A DNA stretch of 64,000 nucleotides from Streptosporangiaceae bacterium (GCA_025964695.1 JAOPYK010000102.1:32130-96129), one strand, 5' to 3'. Shown: positions 23,846 through 32,739, counted from the stretch's first letter. The notes: generated by a model from the letters alone, not told the origin. A program made the numbers and translations.

Positions 23846-26797
23846 ATGGCAGCGAAGCAGGCGGTGAAGGTGCGGGGCGGGCGCAGCGCGCGCGATGTCC
23901 TGACGGGGCTCTGTGCGGTGGGTGCACTGGCGGCGCTGGTGGCCGGGATTCCGCTGGCTCTGCTGATCTTCTTCGGCTCACCGATTCCGACGCGGGCGCC
24001 GTCGATGAGCGACTTCACCGAGAAGATCGGGCCCAGCTCGCTCATTCACATCCTGGTGGTGCTGGCCTGGCTGGCCTGGCTGCAGCTGCTCTTCTGCGTG
24101 ATCGTCGAGTCGTACGCGGGGATCCGTGGCATCGGCGTACCGGCGAGGGTGCCGCTCGCCGGAGGCACGCAGTCACTGATCCACCGGCTCGTGGTCAGCG
24201 CGCTGCTGCTGTTCACCGCGACCACCGCGATCATGCCCGCGTTCACGGCGCGGGACCTGCATCCGATGCACACGGTGGCGGCCGCGACGGACTACACCGG
24301 GCCGTCCCCGACGACGGTGGACCAGGCCACGCAGCGGCTGGCCGAGGACGCCGCGGCCCATCCGGAGCAGAAGGCCACCACCACGAAGATCTACCGGGTG
24401 CAGCCTCCGGAGGGCCGTCATCACGAGAGCCTCTGGGAGATCGCTGACAAGTGTCTCGGTGAGGGACGCCGCTATCACGAGATCTACGAGCTCAACAAAG
24501 GCCATCAGCAGCCCGACGGGTCCATACTGCACAAGGCGAGCCTGATCCGGCCCGGTTGGGTCCTGGAGATGCCCGCCGACGCGGTCGGGGCCCAGGTGGT
24601 CCAGGTCAGTGAGCTCGGCGACTACTTCGCGCACGGCCACCCGGTGCACGGCCACGAAGCCGCACCCCAGCAGCCGGGCCGGCCCCAGGCCGGTGGCGAG
24701 CAGACGCCCGGGGCGAAGAGCGGGACAGCGGGCCAGGGCGGCCATGAGCAGCCCGGCCTGCCCGGCGGGCAGGCGACCCGGCCGCCCACGGCGGAGCGGC
24801 CGCAACCGCAGCCGCAGGGTGAACAGGTCCCCGCCACTCCGCCGGCCCAGGGGAGGAACGGCCACGCCCCCGGCGGGCAGCTGTCGGGCGGCCCGCACGC
24901 GCACCAGCACCAGGACCACGGCGTCCTCGACATCGGCTGGGTGAAGGAGCTGGCGGCGGCGTCGCTGCTGGCCGCCGGGCTGCTGGTCGCGCTGGGACGG
25001 CGGCGGCGCGTGCAGATGTGGCACCGCGCGCTCGGCCACCGGATCGCCGGGCCGGACGGTGACGCAGCGATGGCGGAGCAGGCGCTGCGCATCGGCGCCG
25101 ACTCCGAGGCGGTCCGCCTGCTCGATCTGGGGCTGCGCCAGATGTCCAAGTCGATGGCGGCCGACGGGCGCACCCTTCCGACCGTCTATGGCGTCCATCT
25201 CAGCGAGGAGAGTCTCGACCTGTGGATCGCCCCCGCCGACCGTAACGCGCCCGCACCCTGGGAGGCGCACGACGAGGGACAGGTCTGGCGGCTGCACCAC
25301 GAGGCCCTGGAAGGACCTGACACGGCCGACCTCAGCGATGTGCTGGCGCCCTACCCCGGGCTGATCTCCCTCGGCACCAACGACAACGGGCGGATCCTGG
25401 TCGACCTGGAGGCGGCGCACGGACTGATCGCGTTGCAGGGGCCGGACGAGATGCGCCGTGCGGTGCTCGCCGCGGTCGCGGTCGAGCTGGCCACCAACCG
25501 CTGGTCCGACCACATGCGGATCACACTGGTCGGCTTCGGCGCGGAGCTGCAGCAGATCGCGCCCGACCGCATCCGGAGTGTCGCGACGCTGTCCGAGGCG
25601 CTGCCGGAGTTGGAGGCCCGCTCGGCCGAGGTGCAGCAGGCGCTCTCCGCGTCCGGGGTCGACTCGGTGCTGACCGGCCGCTGCCGTGGGGTGTTCGGTG
25701 AGGCCTGGATGCCGCACTACCTGATCATGGCGGATCAGCCGACCGGAGACGAGGCGCACCGGCTGGTCGGGCTGGCCCGGACCGGCCGGCGGATGGCGGC
25801 CGGCTACATCGTCCCCGGCGACGTGCCAGGGGCGGCCTGGACCTGGGAGGTCACCGCCGAAGGCCGGTTGCAGGCCGGGGTTCTGGGCTTCGACGTCGAG
25901 GCGCAGCTCGTGCCCGAACGGCACTATGCCGCGCTCGCCGCGCTGTTCCGTACGGCCGGAACCCTCGACGGTGTTCCGCTGGCGGAACCGCAGCCGGGTG
26001 CGGAGCCTTTCGGGGCACAGGCCGGGGAGCAGCAGCCCGCGGCCGACATCCGGGTGCTCGGCCCGATCGAGATCCACGCGCTCGGCCCGATGGAGGAGAG
26101 CCGCCGGGCTCTGTGCACCGAGCTCCTGGTCTATCTGGCGACCCATCCCGGCGGGGTGCATCCGACGGTACTGAGCGGCGCGGTCTGGCCACGCGGGGTC
26201 ACGGCGGGAGTGCGGGACGCCACCATCGCCCGCGTCTCCGACTGGCTCGGCCGCGACTCCCGGGGCCGGCCGAACCTCTACTACGACGACCGTGGCCGGA
26301 TCAAGCTCGGCTCCGAGGTGCGCATCGACTGGGAGGTCTTCCGCTGGCTGATCTGGCGGTCGGCCGCCGAACCCGGTTCCGAGATGGCGTACATGTCCTA
26401 TGCTCTCGACCTCGTCCGCGGCCCGCTGCTCGCCGACCGTGAGCGCGGCCGTTACGGATGGCTGGCCAGCGAGGTTCTGGAATACGAGGCGAGCGCCCGG
26501 GTGATCGACGTCGCGCAGCGGCTGTTGCTGCTGCGGCTCGACGAGTTCGACGCCCGGGGCGCCATCGCGGCGGCACGGGCCGGGCTGCTGATGGCGCCCG
26601 AGGACGAGGGGCTCTGGCGCAACCTGCTGCGGGCCACCCACGCGGACGGCGACCACACCCGGCTGCGTGCGGTGGTGGAGGAATTGCGGCACCGGGTCCA
26701 GTACGACCCGATGCTGGACCAGCTTCAGCCCGAGACCGAGGCCCTCATCGAGGAGCTCATGCCGATGTACGGCGAGGTCGCCACACGAGGCGCCTAG
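23846..26797 (+). CDS. Membrane LysM protein with C-terminal winged-helix/BTAD domain
   Basis: A 983-residue modular protein closing the pilus operon. Three hydrophobic segments lie in the first 140 residues. A LysM-like module follows (about 177-248: ESLWEIADKCLGEGRRYHEI, YELNKGHQQPDG, LIRPGWVLEMP), then a Pro/Gln/Gly-rich spacer (about 268-361) and a transmembrane helix near 366-387 with an RRRR flank. A long middle domain leads to a winged-helix-like segment (about 732-820: IRVLGPIEIHALG, LLVYLATHPGGVHPTVLSGA) and an alpha-helical BTAD domain (about 825-975). BTAD domains usually belong to cytoplasmic SARP/AfsR-type activators. The fusion suggests a trans-envelope sensor or regulator tied to peptidoglycan and pilus assembly; that is inference. 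Confidence 0.85.
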   Translation: MAAKQAVKVRGGRSARDVLTGLCAVGALAALVAGIPLALLIFFGSPIPTRAPSMSDFTEKIGPSSLIHILVVLAWLAWLQLLFCVIVESYAGIRGIGVPARVPLAGGTQSLIHRLVVSALLLFTATTAIMPAFTARDLHPMHTVAAATDYTGPSPTTVDQATQRLAEDAAAHPEQKATTTKIYRVQPPEGRHHESLWEIADKCLGEGRRYHEIYELNKGHQQPDGSILHKASLIRPGWVLEMPADAVGAQVVQVSELGDYFAHGHPVHGHEAAPQQPGRPQAGGEQTPGAKSGTAGQGGHEQPGLPGGQATRPPTAERPQPQPQGEQVPATPPAQGRNGHAPGGQLSGGPHAHQHQDHGVLDIGWVKELAAASLLAAGLLVALGRRRRVQMWHRALGHRIAGPDGDAAMAEQALRIGADSEAVRLLDLGLRQMSKSMAADGRTLPTVYGVHLSEESLDLWIAPADRNAPAPWEAHDEGQVWRLHHEALEGPDTADLSDVLAPYPGLISLGTNDNGRILVDLEAAHGLIALQGPDEMRRAVLAAVAVELATNRWSDHMRITLVGFGAELQQIAPDRIRSVATLSEALPELEARSAEVQQALSASGVDSVLTGRCRGVFGEAWMPHYLIMADQPTGDEAHRLVGLARTGRRMAAGYIVPGDVPGAAWTWEVTAEGRLQAGVLGFDVEAQLVPERHYAALAALFRTAGTLDGVPLAEPQPGAEPFGAQAGEQQPAADIRVLGPIEIHALGPMEESRRALCTELLVYLATHPGGVHPTVLSGAVWPRGVTAGVRDATIARVSDWLGRDSRGRPNLYYDDRGRIKLGSEVRIDWEVFRWLIWRSAAEPGSEMAYMSYALDLVRGPLLADRERGRYGWLASEVLEYEASARVIDVAQRLLLLRLDEFDARGAIAAARAGLLMAPEDEGLWRNLLRATHADGDHTRLRAVVEELRHRVQYDPMLDQLQPETEALIEELMPMYGEVATRGA

Positions 26798-28035
26798 CGC
26801 AGGCCGTGGCCCAGCGAGTAGCGGCCCGGCTGGGGGTAGAAGCAGAGCCCGTGCGGGCCCTTGCCCACCTTGATCTTCCGGACGACGGCGCCGGTCCGGG
26901 TCGAGATCGCGTACACGGCGCCGTCATGGCGACCGGACAGCCACAGCACCGCGCCGTCGGCCGACACCGCGCCCAGGTCAGGTGAGCCCACTTCGGGCAG
27001 CCGCCACTTCCGCACGACCCGGCGGTCGGCGAAGGAGATCAGCGAGATCGTGCCCTCGCCCGGGTTGGTCACATAGAGGAGTTCGCCGTCGCGGCTGGGA
27101 TAGAGCCCGTGCGCGCCCCTGCCGGTCGGGATGAAGCCGATCTCGCGGAACCCGGCGGCGTCGATGACCCGCACTCCACCGCTCGTCATGTCCGAGACAT
27201 AGAACACCGTGCCGTCCGGAGAGAGCTTCACGTCCTGCGGCGCGGGCCGGGAAACGGCGAGCCCCGCCCTCTGCGGGGCTACGAGGTCGATCACCCGGGT
27301 CACCGTGCGCCGACGGAGATCGACCTTGATCAGCCGTCCGGAAAACTCACAGCCGACCAGGGCGTACGAGCCGTCCGCGGTGAAGTCGGCGTGGTTCAGG
27401 CCCCGGCACGGCACCGGGATCGAGGCCTGCAATCTCATGGAGTGCGGAGCCCGGAGGTCGATGCGGTGCATCCTCTCGGCCAGCACCAGCGCGTGCCGCC
27501 CGTCCGGGGTGAAGTACAGGTCGTGCGGTGCGGCCACCGGCACGGCCCTGCCACGGCGTCCGGTCCGCGGGTCCACCGGGACCAGCGCGCCGCCCCGGTC
27601 GTCGTTGACCCAGAGGGTTCTCAGGTCCCAGGACGGAAGCACGTACTGCGGCAGCCGGCCCGCCTTGAAGTGACCGACGACCGTGTAGGACTCGGGATCG
27701 ATGACGTCCACGGTGCCGCTCTGGCTGTTCGGCACGTAGACGCGCTGCGGGAATCGCCTGACCACCTGGCTCAGCATGTCGCCCCGGGTCGCGGCGTACA
27801 CGTCACGCGTACGTGCCGTGTCGAGCCCTGTCGTGGGCACGCGTCCGGAGGTCGTCGCGGACAGGGACAGGCCGGGACGGACGTACGGGAACGGAGCGCC
27901 GAACCCGAGGACCGGGTCGGCGGGGCTCGGCGGCTGCGCCTTGAACGCCATCGCCTGGCAGCCGCAGAGCAGGGCGGCACCGACCAGCGCACCCGCCAGT
28001 GCGCCGGCCGATCGCCTACCCGAGGTCGCTCGCAT
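26794..28035 (-). CDS. YVTN-type beta-propeller lipoprotein
   Basis: The 413-residue product begins with a signal peptide and lipobox-like ALLCGC (Cys near residue 25), predicting a lipid-anchored extracytoplasmic protein. The rest is repeats of 40-45 residues with the propeller pattern (VYVPNSQSGTVDVIDPESYT, LYFTPDGRHALV, VKLSPDGTVFYVSDMT, GELLYVTNPGEGTISLI, AVLWLSGRHDGAVYAIS). Function is unknown; similar proteins bind ligands or act as scaffolds. ATG at 28035 was chosen because the signal peptide starts there, though the frame is open 10 codons further up. Its stop overlaps that of the LysM-BTAD gene by 3 bp within a 4-bp CTAG, tail to tail. Confidence 0.85.
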   Translation of the reverse strand: MRATSGRRSAGALAGALVGAALLCGCQAMAFKAQPPSPADPVLGFGAPFPYVRPGLSLSATTSGRVPTTGLDTARTRDVYAATRGDMLSQVVRRFPQRVYVPNSQSGTVDVIDPESYTVVGHFKAGRLPQYVLPSWDLRTLWVNDDRGGALVPVDPRTGRRGRAVPVAAPHDLYFTPDGRHALVLAERMHRIDLRAPHSMRLQASIPVPCRGLNHADFTADGSYALVGCEFSGRLIKVDLRRRTVTRVIDLVAPQRAGLAVSRPAPQDVKLSPDGTVFYVSDMTSGGVRVIDAAGFREIGFIPTGRGAHGLYPSRDGELLYVTNPGEGTISLISFADRRVVRKWRLPEVGSPDLGAVSADGAVLWLSGRHDGAVYAISTRTGAVVRKIKVGKGPHGLCFYPQPGRYSLGHGLR

Positions 28036-28138
28036 AACGCGGTGACTGTACCGCCATGACCACACGCTGTGCCGGATCCGTCACGAAAAGCATGCGATCG
28101 TTTGACTGACGGGTCGAACGCGGGAGTGCAGCCAGGGC

Positions 28139-28402
28139 TCAGCGATGTGCGGCTTCGTGGCGGAGCAGCCATTCCTTGCGATCGGTGCCGTAGTAGTAGG
28201 CACCGGACTTCTTCGGCCCGGCGGCCGACAGCACCCGGTGACAGGGGATCACCGGGGCGATCAGGTTCTGCGCGCAGGCCTGGCCTGCGGCCCGGGCGGC
28301 TTGTTCCAGACCGGCTTGGAGGGCGAGCTCTCCGTAGGTGACGGTGTGCCCGGCGGGATTTCGGACGTCACCGTGCGGGTCGGCCCACGGGCCGGGACGA
28401 GC
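28139..28402 (-). pseudogene. Remnant of a methylated-DNA-protein cysteine methyltransferase (C-terminal domain)
   Basis: The minus strand encodes NPAGHTVTYGELALQAGLEQ and later LIAPVIPCHRVLSAAG with KEWLLRHEA, then a stop. This is the DNA-binding/active-site domain of an Ogt/MGMT-type alkyltransferase, including the PCHR acceptor-cysteine motif. The N-terminal half is missing, and the frame begins right after the stop codon of the NYN gene, with no ATG, GTG or TTG before the motif. It therefore looks like a truncated gene. The frame is the same as that of the NYN protein, so only that stop codon separates them. Confidence 0.65.
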
Positions 28403-29398
28403 TCAGTCCGAGCGGCCGACGCCGATCCCGAACTCGCGGTAGACGCGTTCCCAGAAGCCGTCGCGCAGCCAGGTGCGGGCCTCCTGGTAGGGGCGCAGTG
28501 AGCGGCCCAGCTCCTTCTCCGCCTCGATGAGCAACTCTTTGTCGATGACCGGCGGCAGGATCGGGCCGGGGAGCAGGTCGCGGATGTTGTCGCGGCCCCG
28601 CTCGAAGATCCACTTCTGGGCGACGTGTTCCCCGATCTCCAGCATCTGGTGCCGGTCCGGCCCGAGCTTGCCCTCGCTCGGCGGGGGCGAGGCGGGCCGG
28701 ATCGTCGCGGGGGAGGGCTTGGGCGTCGCCGGGACGGACGCGGGTGCACGGCCGGCGAAGACCTGGGACGGGGAGGGCACGGGGGCGGTGCGGACGGCCA
28801 CTCTCGGCTGCTCGGCCGCGGGAACCGACAGCACGCCGGCCTTGCTGAAGTACGGGCGCAGGAAGTCGGCGGACAGCACCTCGACGGTATCGGACTCCCA
28901 GACGAGCCATTCGGCCTGGTTGGAGCCGTGCGTGGGCTCCACGCCCCACAGATGGACCCGTACGCCGTAACGCTGGGCCGCTTCGACCGCGGGCAGCATG
29001 TCCTCGTCCCCGGCGAGCAGCACCGCGTCGGTGATCGCGCGGTGCCGGGCCAGTGCCTCGAGGTCGGCCCTCAGCTGCGCGTCCACGCCCTTCTGCTGGC
29101 CCTGCGCGTTGAGGTTCCCCAGGCGCAGTTTGACCAGAGGCAGGTTGGCGATCACTCGCTGGTCGACCGTCGGCTGCCGCCGCGGCGCAGCGTCGAACCA
29201 GTAGATCCGCAGCAGTTCGCCGCGGATCCGCTCGGCCGCATGAGAGCTCAGCGATCGGATGAGCTTCTCCGCCGCGACGCGGTACTCCCGGCGTGAACCG
29301 ACATCGAGCAGCAGCGCCCCCGAGGCGGCATAGAGATACCCCGCGTCCACGAAAACGGCATAGCGGGCGGGCTGAGGAACGAGCTCCGAGTTAGCCAT
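28403..29398 (-). CDS. NYN-domain (PIN-like) protein with C-terminal OST-HTH-like region
   Basis: A 331-residue protein. The N-terminal NYN/LabA-type nuclease-like domain (about 12-190) has the expected acidic residues: FVDAGYL (Asp18), KGVDAQLRADLEAL, and LLAGDEDMLP near 128-137. A Pro/Ala/Ser-rich linker (about 195-250) follows. The C-terminal domain (about 250-325: QMLEIGEHVAQKWIFERG) resembles OST-HTH/LOTUS-type RNA-binding modules seen in such proteins. It probably binds or cleaves structured RNA in the cytosol; the target is unknown. TAAGGT 9 nt before the ATG could be the -10 of a very short-leader transcript. Confidence 0.85.
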   Translation of the reverse strand: MANSELVPQPARYAVFVDAGYLYAASGALLLDVGSRREYRVAAEKLIRSLSSHAAERIRGELLRIYWFDAAPRRQPTVDQRVIANLPLVKLRLGNLNAQGQQKGVDAQLRADLEALARHRAITDAVLLAGDEDMLPAVEAAQRYGVRVHLWGVEPTHGSNQAEWLVWESDTVEVLSADFLRPYFSKAGVLSVPAAEQPRVAVRTAPVPSPSQVFAGRAPASVPATPKPSPATIRPASPPPSEGKLGPDRHQMLEIGEHVAQKWIFERGRDNIRDLLPGPILPPVIDKELLIEAEKELGRSLRPYQEARTWLRDGFWERVYREFGIGVGRSD

Positions 29399-29407
29399 GG
29401 GCTTTCT

Positions 29408-29413
29408 ACCTTA
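29408..29413 (-). promoter_or_regulatory. Candidate -10 box of the NYN gene
   Basis: TAAGGT on the minus strand is followed by 9 nt and the ATG. It fits the near-leaderless pattern of several other genes in this window. Confidence 0.4.
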
Positions 29414-29526
29414 TTCGGGCTGAGGCCGTTCCTGGGCGTGAACCACAGCTATCAGCCCCGTGCACGTCCTCATAAGGACGCCCCACTTCAGAGCGTATCT
29501 CGCAAACCAGGCGAAAGCCTTTGAGG

Positions 29527-29745
29527 CTATCCCGGGAGGCCGCTGGCGCGCCAGGCGCCGGGACCCGCGGTGACGGGTCGCCGGACCAGCCGGGCACGCC
29601 GGGCCCACTCGGAAGGCCTGCGTGCCGGACGGCCGGCGGCGCCGGCCGCGGCCGCCCGCGCCGTCAGCACGGCCACCAACGCCGCGATCTCCTCCGGCGT
29701 CGCGTCACCGCGCACCACCTGAAGGAACGGTCGCCCCTCGGTCAT
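29527..29745 (-). CDS. accE: Acyl-CoA carboxylase epsilon subunit
   Basis: A 72-residue protein starting MTEGRPFLQVVRGDATPEEI and continuing AALVAVLTARAAAA, followed by an Arg/Pro-rich part and PSEWARRARL. This is the characteristic small epsilon subunit of actinobacterial acetyl/propionyl-CoA carboxylases, which stabilises the alpha-beta complex. It lies 38 bp after the beta subunit gene on the same strand. AAAGGAGG before the ATG at 29745 decides the start over an upstream in-frame ATG. Confidence 0.9.
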   Translation of the reverse strand: MTEGRPFLQVVRGDATPEEIAALVAVLTARAAAAGAAGRPARRPSEWARRARLVRRPVTAGPGAWRASGLPG

Positions 29746-29783
29746 GACGCCCTCCTTTCCGAAATGCACGAGCGCGGGATGGG

Positions 29784-31376
29784 CTAGAGCGGGATGTTGC
29801 CGTGCTTCTTGGGCGGAAGGGTCTTGCGCTTGTCGCGGAGGGCTCGCAGGGCTTTGATGATCTGCCCCCGGGTCTCGGACGGCTTGATGACCGCGTCCAC
29901 GTAACCGCGCTCGGCGGCGATGAACGGATTGGCCAGGGTGTCCTCGTACTCGGTGATGAGCGAGGCCCGGCGGGAGTCCGGGTCGGTGGCCTCGGCCAGC
30001 TCCCGCCGGTACAGGATGTTCACCGCGCCCTGCGCCCCCATGACGGCGATCTGCGCGGTCGGCCAGGCCAGGTTGATGTCGGCGCCCAGGTGCTTGGAGC
30101 CCATGACGTCGTAGGCGCCGCCGTACGCCTTCCGGGTGATCACAGTGACCAGCGGGACCGTCGCCTCCGCGTAGGCGTACAGCAGTTTGGCGCCCCGGCG
30201 GATGATGCCGCCGTACTCCTGGTCGGTGCCGGGCAGGAACCCGGGTACGTCCACGAAGGTCAGCACCGGGATGTTGAAGGCGTCGCAGGTGCGGACGAAG
30301 CGGGCCGCCTTCTCGGAGGCGTCGATGTCCAGGGTGCCGGCGAACTGCATCGGCTGGTTGGCGACGACGCCGACAGAGTGTCCCTCCACCCGGCCGAAAC
30401 CGACCACGATGTTGGGCGCGAACAACGGGTGCACCTCGAGGAACTCACCGTCGTCGAGCACGTGCTCGATGACGGTGTGCATGTCGTAGGGCTGGTTCGG
30501 GGAGTCCGGGATCAGGGTGTCGAGCGCCTCGTCCAGTGCCTCCAGGTCCACCGGTGTCTCGAAGACCGGGGCCTCGTCGAGGTTGTTGGACGGGAGATAG
30601 GACAGCAGCGCCTTGACGTACTCGATCGCGTCGGGCTCGTCGGTCGCCTGGTAGTGGGCCACCCCGGACTTGGAGTTGTGGGTGTGCGCGCCGCCCAGCT
30701 CCTCCATCGTGACCTCTTCGCCGGTGACCGTCTTGATGACGTCCGGCCCGGTGATGAACATGTGCGAGGTCTGGTCGACCATGACGATGAAGTCGGTGAT
30801 GGCGGGGGAGTACACCGCGCCGCCCGCGCACGGTCCCATGATCAGCGAAATCTGCGGGATGACCCCCGAGGCGTGCACGTTGCGCTTGAAGATCTCGGCG
30901 TAGAGGCCGAGGGCGACCACGCCCTCCTGGATCCGCGCCCCACCGGAGTCGTTGATGCCGACGACCGGGCACCCGGTCTTGACCGCGTGGTCCATGACCT
31001 TGCAGATCTTCTCGCCGAAGACCTCGCCGAGGGAACCGCCCGAGACGGTGAAGTCCTGGCTGAAGACCGCCACCGGACGACCGTCGACCGTGCCGTAGCC
31101 GGTGACGACCCCGTCGCCGTACGGCCGGTTCTTCTCCATGCCGAAGTTGGTGGAACGGTGCCGGGCCAGCCCGTCGAACTCGACGAACGAGCCCTCGTCG
31201 AGGAAGGCGTCGATCCGCTCGCGCGCGGTCAGCTTGCCTTTGGCGTGCTGTTTCTCGACCGCCTTGGCGGACCCCGCGTGCACGGCCTCGTACCGGCGTC
31301 GCTCCAGGTCCGCGATCTTGCCCGCGGTCGTGTGGATGTCTACGTCACCCGTGGGTTCAACAGCTTCCATCGCCAT
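29784..31376 (-). CDS. accB: Acyl-CoA carboxylase beta subunit (carboxyltransferase)
   Basis: The 530-residue product is a fused carboxyltransferase with two crotonase-like halves. It has [32 protein letters not shown] (about 126) and [13 protein letters not shown] (about 165) in the N half. [12 protein letters not shown] (about 390), [12 protein letters not shown] (about 430) and [15 protein letters not shown] lie in the C half. It transfers carboxyl from biotin to acetyl- or propionyl-CoA. The epsilon subunit follows directly; the alpha subunit gene lies about 20 kb away. A -10-like TACTCT ends 7 nt before the first ATG, supporting a leaderless start there. Confidence 0.96.
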   Translation of the reverse strand: MAMEAVEPTGDVDIHTTAGKIADLERRRYEAVHAGSAKAVEKQHAKGKLTARERIDAFLDEGSFVEFDGLARHRSTNFGMEKNRPYGDGVVTGYGTVDGRPVAVFSQDFTVSGGSLGEVFGEKICKVMDHAVKTGCPVVGINDSGGARIQEGVVALGLYAEIFKRNVHASGVIPQISLIMGPCAGGAVYSPAITDFIVMVDQTSHMFITGPDVIKTVTGEEVTMEELGGAHTHNSKSGVAHYQATDEPDAIEYVKALLSYLPSNNLDEAPVFETPVDLEALDEALDTLIPDSPNQPYDMHTVIEHVLDDGEFLEVHPLFAPNIVVGFGRVEGHSVGVVANQPMQFAGTLDIDASEKAARFVRTCDAFNIPVLTFVDVPGFLPGTDQEYGGIIRRGAKLLYAYAEATVPLVTVITRKAYGGAYDVMGSKHLGADINLAWPTAQIAVMGAQGAVNILYRRELAEATDPDSRRASLITEYEDTLANPFIAAERGYVDAVIKPSETRGQIIKALRALRDKRKTLPPKKHGNIPL

Positions 31377-31383
31377 GCGGGCA

Positions 31384-31389
31384 AGAGTA
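31384..31389 (-). promoter_or_regulatory. accB: -10 box of a leaderless promoter for the carboxylase beta subunit gene
   Basis: TACTCT on the minus strand is separated from the ATG at 31376 by 7 nt with no ribosome binding site. Confidence 0.55.
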
Positions 31390-31483
31390 ACCGGACCCTG
31401 ACCCGCAACTTCCGAGCACCCCGGCTAGATCGCGTGAGTCCGGGTAGTACCCCGGCGGAACCGGCGTTCGCAGGGAGGAACGC

Positions 31484-31897
31484 ATGATTCGTATCGCCTG
31501 GTCTCGGCTGCTGCGGCACCCCGCGGTGACCCTGCTCCTCACGTTCCTCGCCGCGGCGCTGGGCGTGCTCGCCGAGGGTTCGCCGGCGTACCTTCTGGCC
31601 TGCGGACTGTACGTGCTGAGCGTGACGGCGATCGATGCCGTCAGACGGGCCGATCTCGGCACCCTGGCCTGCCTGGGCTGGCCGGGCCGCGCGCTCGGCG
31701 GGGTGGTGCTGGCGGAGGCGTTCCTGATCGCCGCGCTCGCGGGGATCCTGGCCGCGGTGGCCACCGTGGCCCTCCCCGGCCGCCACGCGCACGCCGCGCC
31801 GGTGACCGTGCTGCTCGTCCTGGCGGCGGGCGCGGTCCTGGCGGTACGGGCGGTACGGGTCCAGCCGGCCGCCGCGCCGGGTGGTGAGCACACATGA
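31484..31897 (+). CDS. Small membrane protein, probable partner of the adjacent ABC ATPase
   Basis: This 137-residue protein is mostly hydrophobic, with probable helices near residues 13-29, 33-48, 68-95 and 101-120. It starts with a basic MIRIAWSRLLRHPA, as in FtsX/MacB-type permease domains. It is too short to be a full permease. AGGGAGGAA precedes the ATG, and its stop overlaps the ATPase start (ATGA), so the two are almost certainly expressed together. It could be a reduced permease half, a dimerising one, or a remnant. Confidence 0.7.
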   Translation: MIRIAWSRLLRHPAVTLLLTFLAAALGVLAEGSPAYLLACGLYVLSVTAIDAVRRADLGTLACLGWPGRALGGVVLAEAFLIAALAGILAAVATVALPGRHAHAAPVTVLLVLAAGAVLAVRAVRVQPAAAPGGEHT

Positions 31898-32739
31898 TGG
31901 AGCCGCAGCCCGTCGACCTGACCGGGTCCGAGACCGGCGCGTCGGTCTCCGTCGCCGGGCTGACCAGAACCTTCTGGCATGGCGGGGGCATCGACGACCT
32001 CGATCTGGATCTCGTACCGGGCAGTGTGACCGCGCTCGTCGGCCCCTCCGGCTCGGGCAAGTCGACCCTGGTGCGCCTGCTCGGCGGGCAGGAGCGGCCG
32101 GACGGCGGGATCATCCTCGTGGACGGTGAGACGATCAGCTCGCTGCCGGCCCGTGCGTTGCCCGCCTACCGGCGCCGGATCGGCGTGGTCTTCGAGCAGG
32201 GCCGGTTGCTGCCCGGCCTCAGCGTGCTCGACAACGTCGTCGCCCCCGCGCTGATCGCCCCCGCTCCTGCGCCGCTCGCCTACGGGACCGCTGTGCCTCC
32301 CGGCCCCGGGGTGCTGGCCAGGCTGCGGGGGCCCGTCCGCGGCGCCCTGGTCTCGCTGCTGGTGCCCGTCGTGCACACCCAGGCCTCGCTCGACCGGCGG
32401 CGGGCCGCCCGGGAACGGGGTCGTGAGCTGCTCGCCTGGGTCGGGCTGGCCGGGCGGGAGGGCGACCGGGCCGGCCGGCTCTCCCCTGCGGACCGGCAGC
32501 GGGTGGCGGTCGCCCGTGCGCTGATCGGCCGGCCGGCGCTGCTGCTCGCCGACGAACCCGCCGGTGCGTTGGACTCGGCGGCGGCCGCGGAGCTCATGGG
32601 ACTGCTGCTGCGGGCGCGTGACGAGGACGGCCTGACGATCCTCGTCGCCACCCACGACCCCGAGCTGGCGATCCACTGCGACCGGGTGGTACGACTGCGC
32701 GACGGACGGGTCGCCGACGACTCCGACGCCCTGCCCTGA
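31894..32739 (+). CDS. ABC transporter ATP-binding protein (lipoprotein-release/MacB-like type)
   Basis: A 281-residue ABC ATPase with Walker A GPSGSGKST at about 49-57, Q-loop region VVFEQGRLLPG near 100, Walker B LLLADEPAG near 215, D-loop ALDS and switch ATHDPE near 251. The signature motif reads LSPADRQRV (about 195) instead of LSGGQ. A 50-residue Pro/Ala insertion lies between the Q-loop and the signature (about 115-165). It resembles FtsE/LolD-type ATPases. With only one small membrane protein beside it, the transported substrate is unclear. Confidence 0.85.
   Translation: MMEPQPVDLTGSETGASVSVAGLTRTFWHGGGIDDLDLDLVPGSVTALVGPSGSGKSTLVRLLGGQERPDGGIILVDGETISSLPARALPAYRRRIGVVFEQGRLLPGLSVLDNVVAPALIAPAPAPLAYGTAVPPGPGVLARLRGPVRGALVSLLVPVVHTQASLDRRRAARERGRELLAWVGLAGREGDRAGRLSPADRQRVAVARALIGRPALLLADEPAGALDSAAAAELMGLLLRARDEDGLTILVATHDPELAIHCDRVVRLRDGRVADDSDALP

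Noticed and set aside
24173-26692. Long open frame (839 codons) on the minus strand
   Set aside because: It is antisense to the LysM-BTAD gene, rich in His/Arg/Gly/Pro as expected of a GC-rich shadow frame, and has no recognisable domain.
28403-28405. Programmed readthrough of the NYN stop codon to make a NYN-alkyltransferase fusion
   Set aside because: Nothing in the sequence, such as a recoding hairpin, supports it; a truncated neighbouring gene is simpler.
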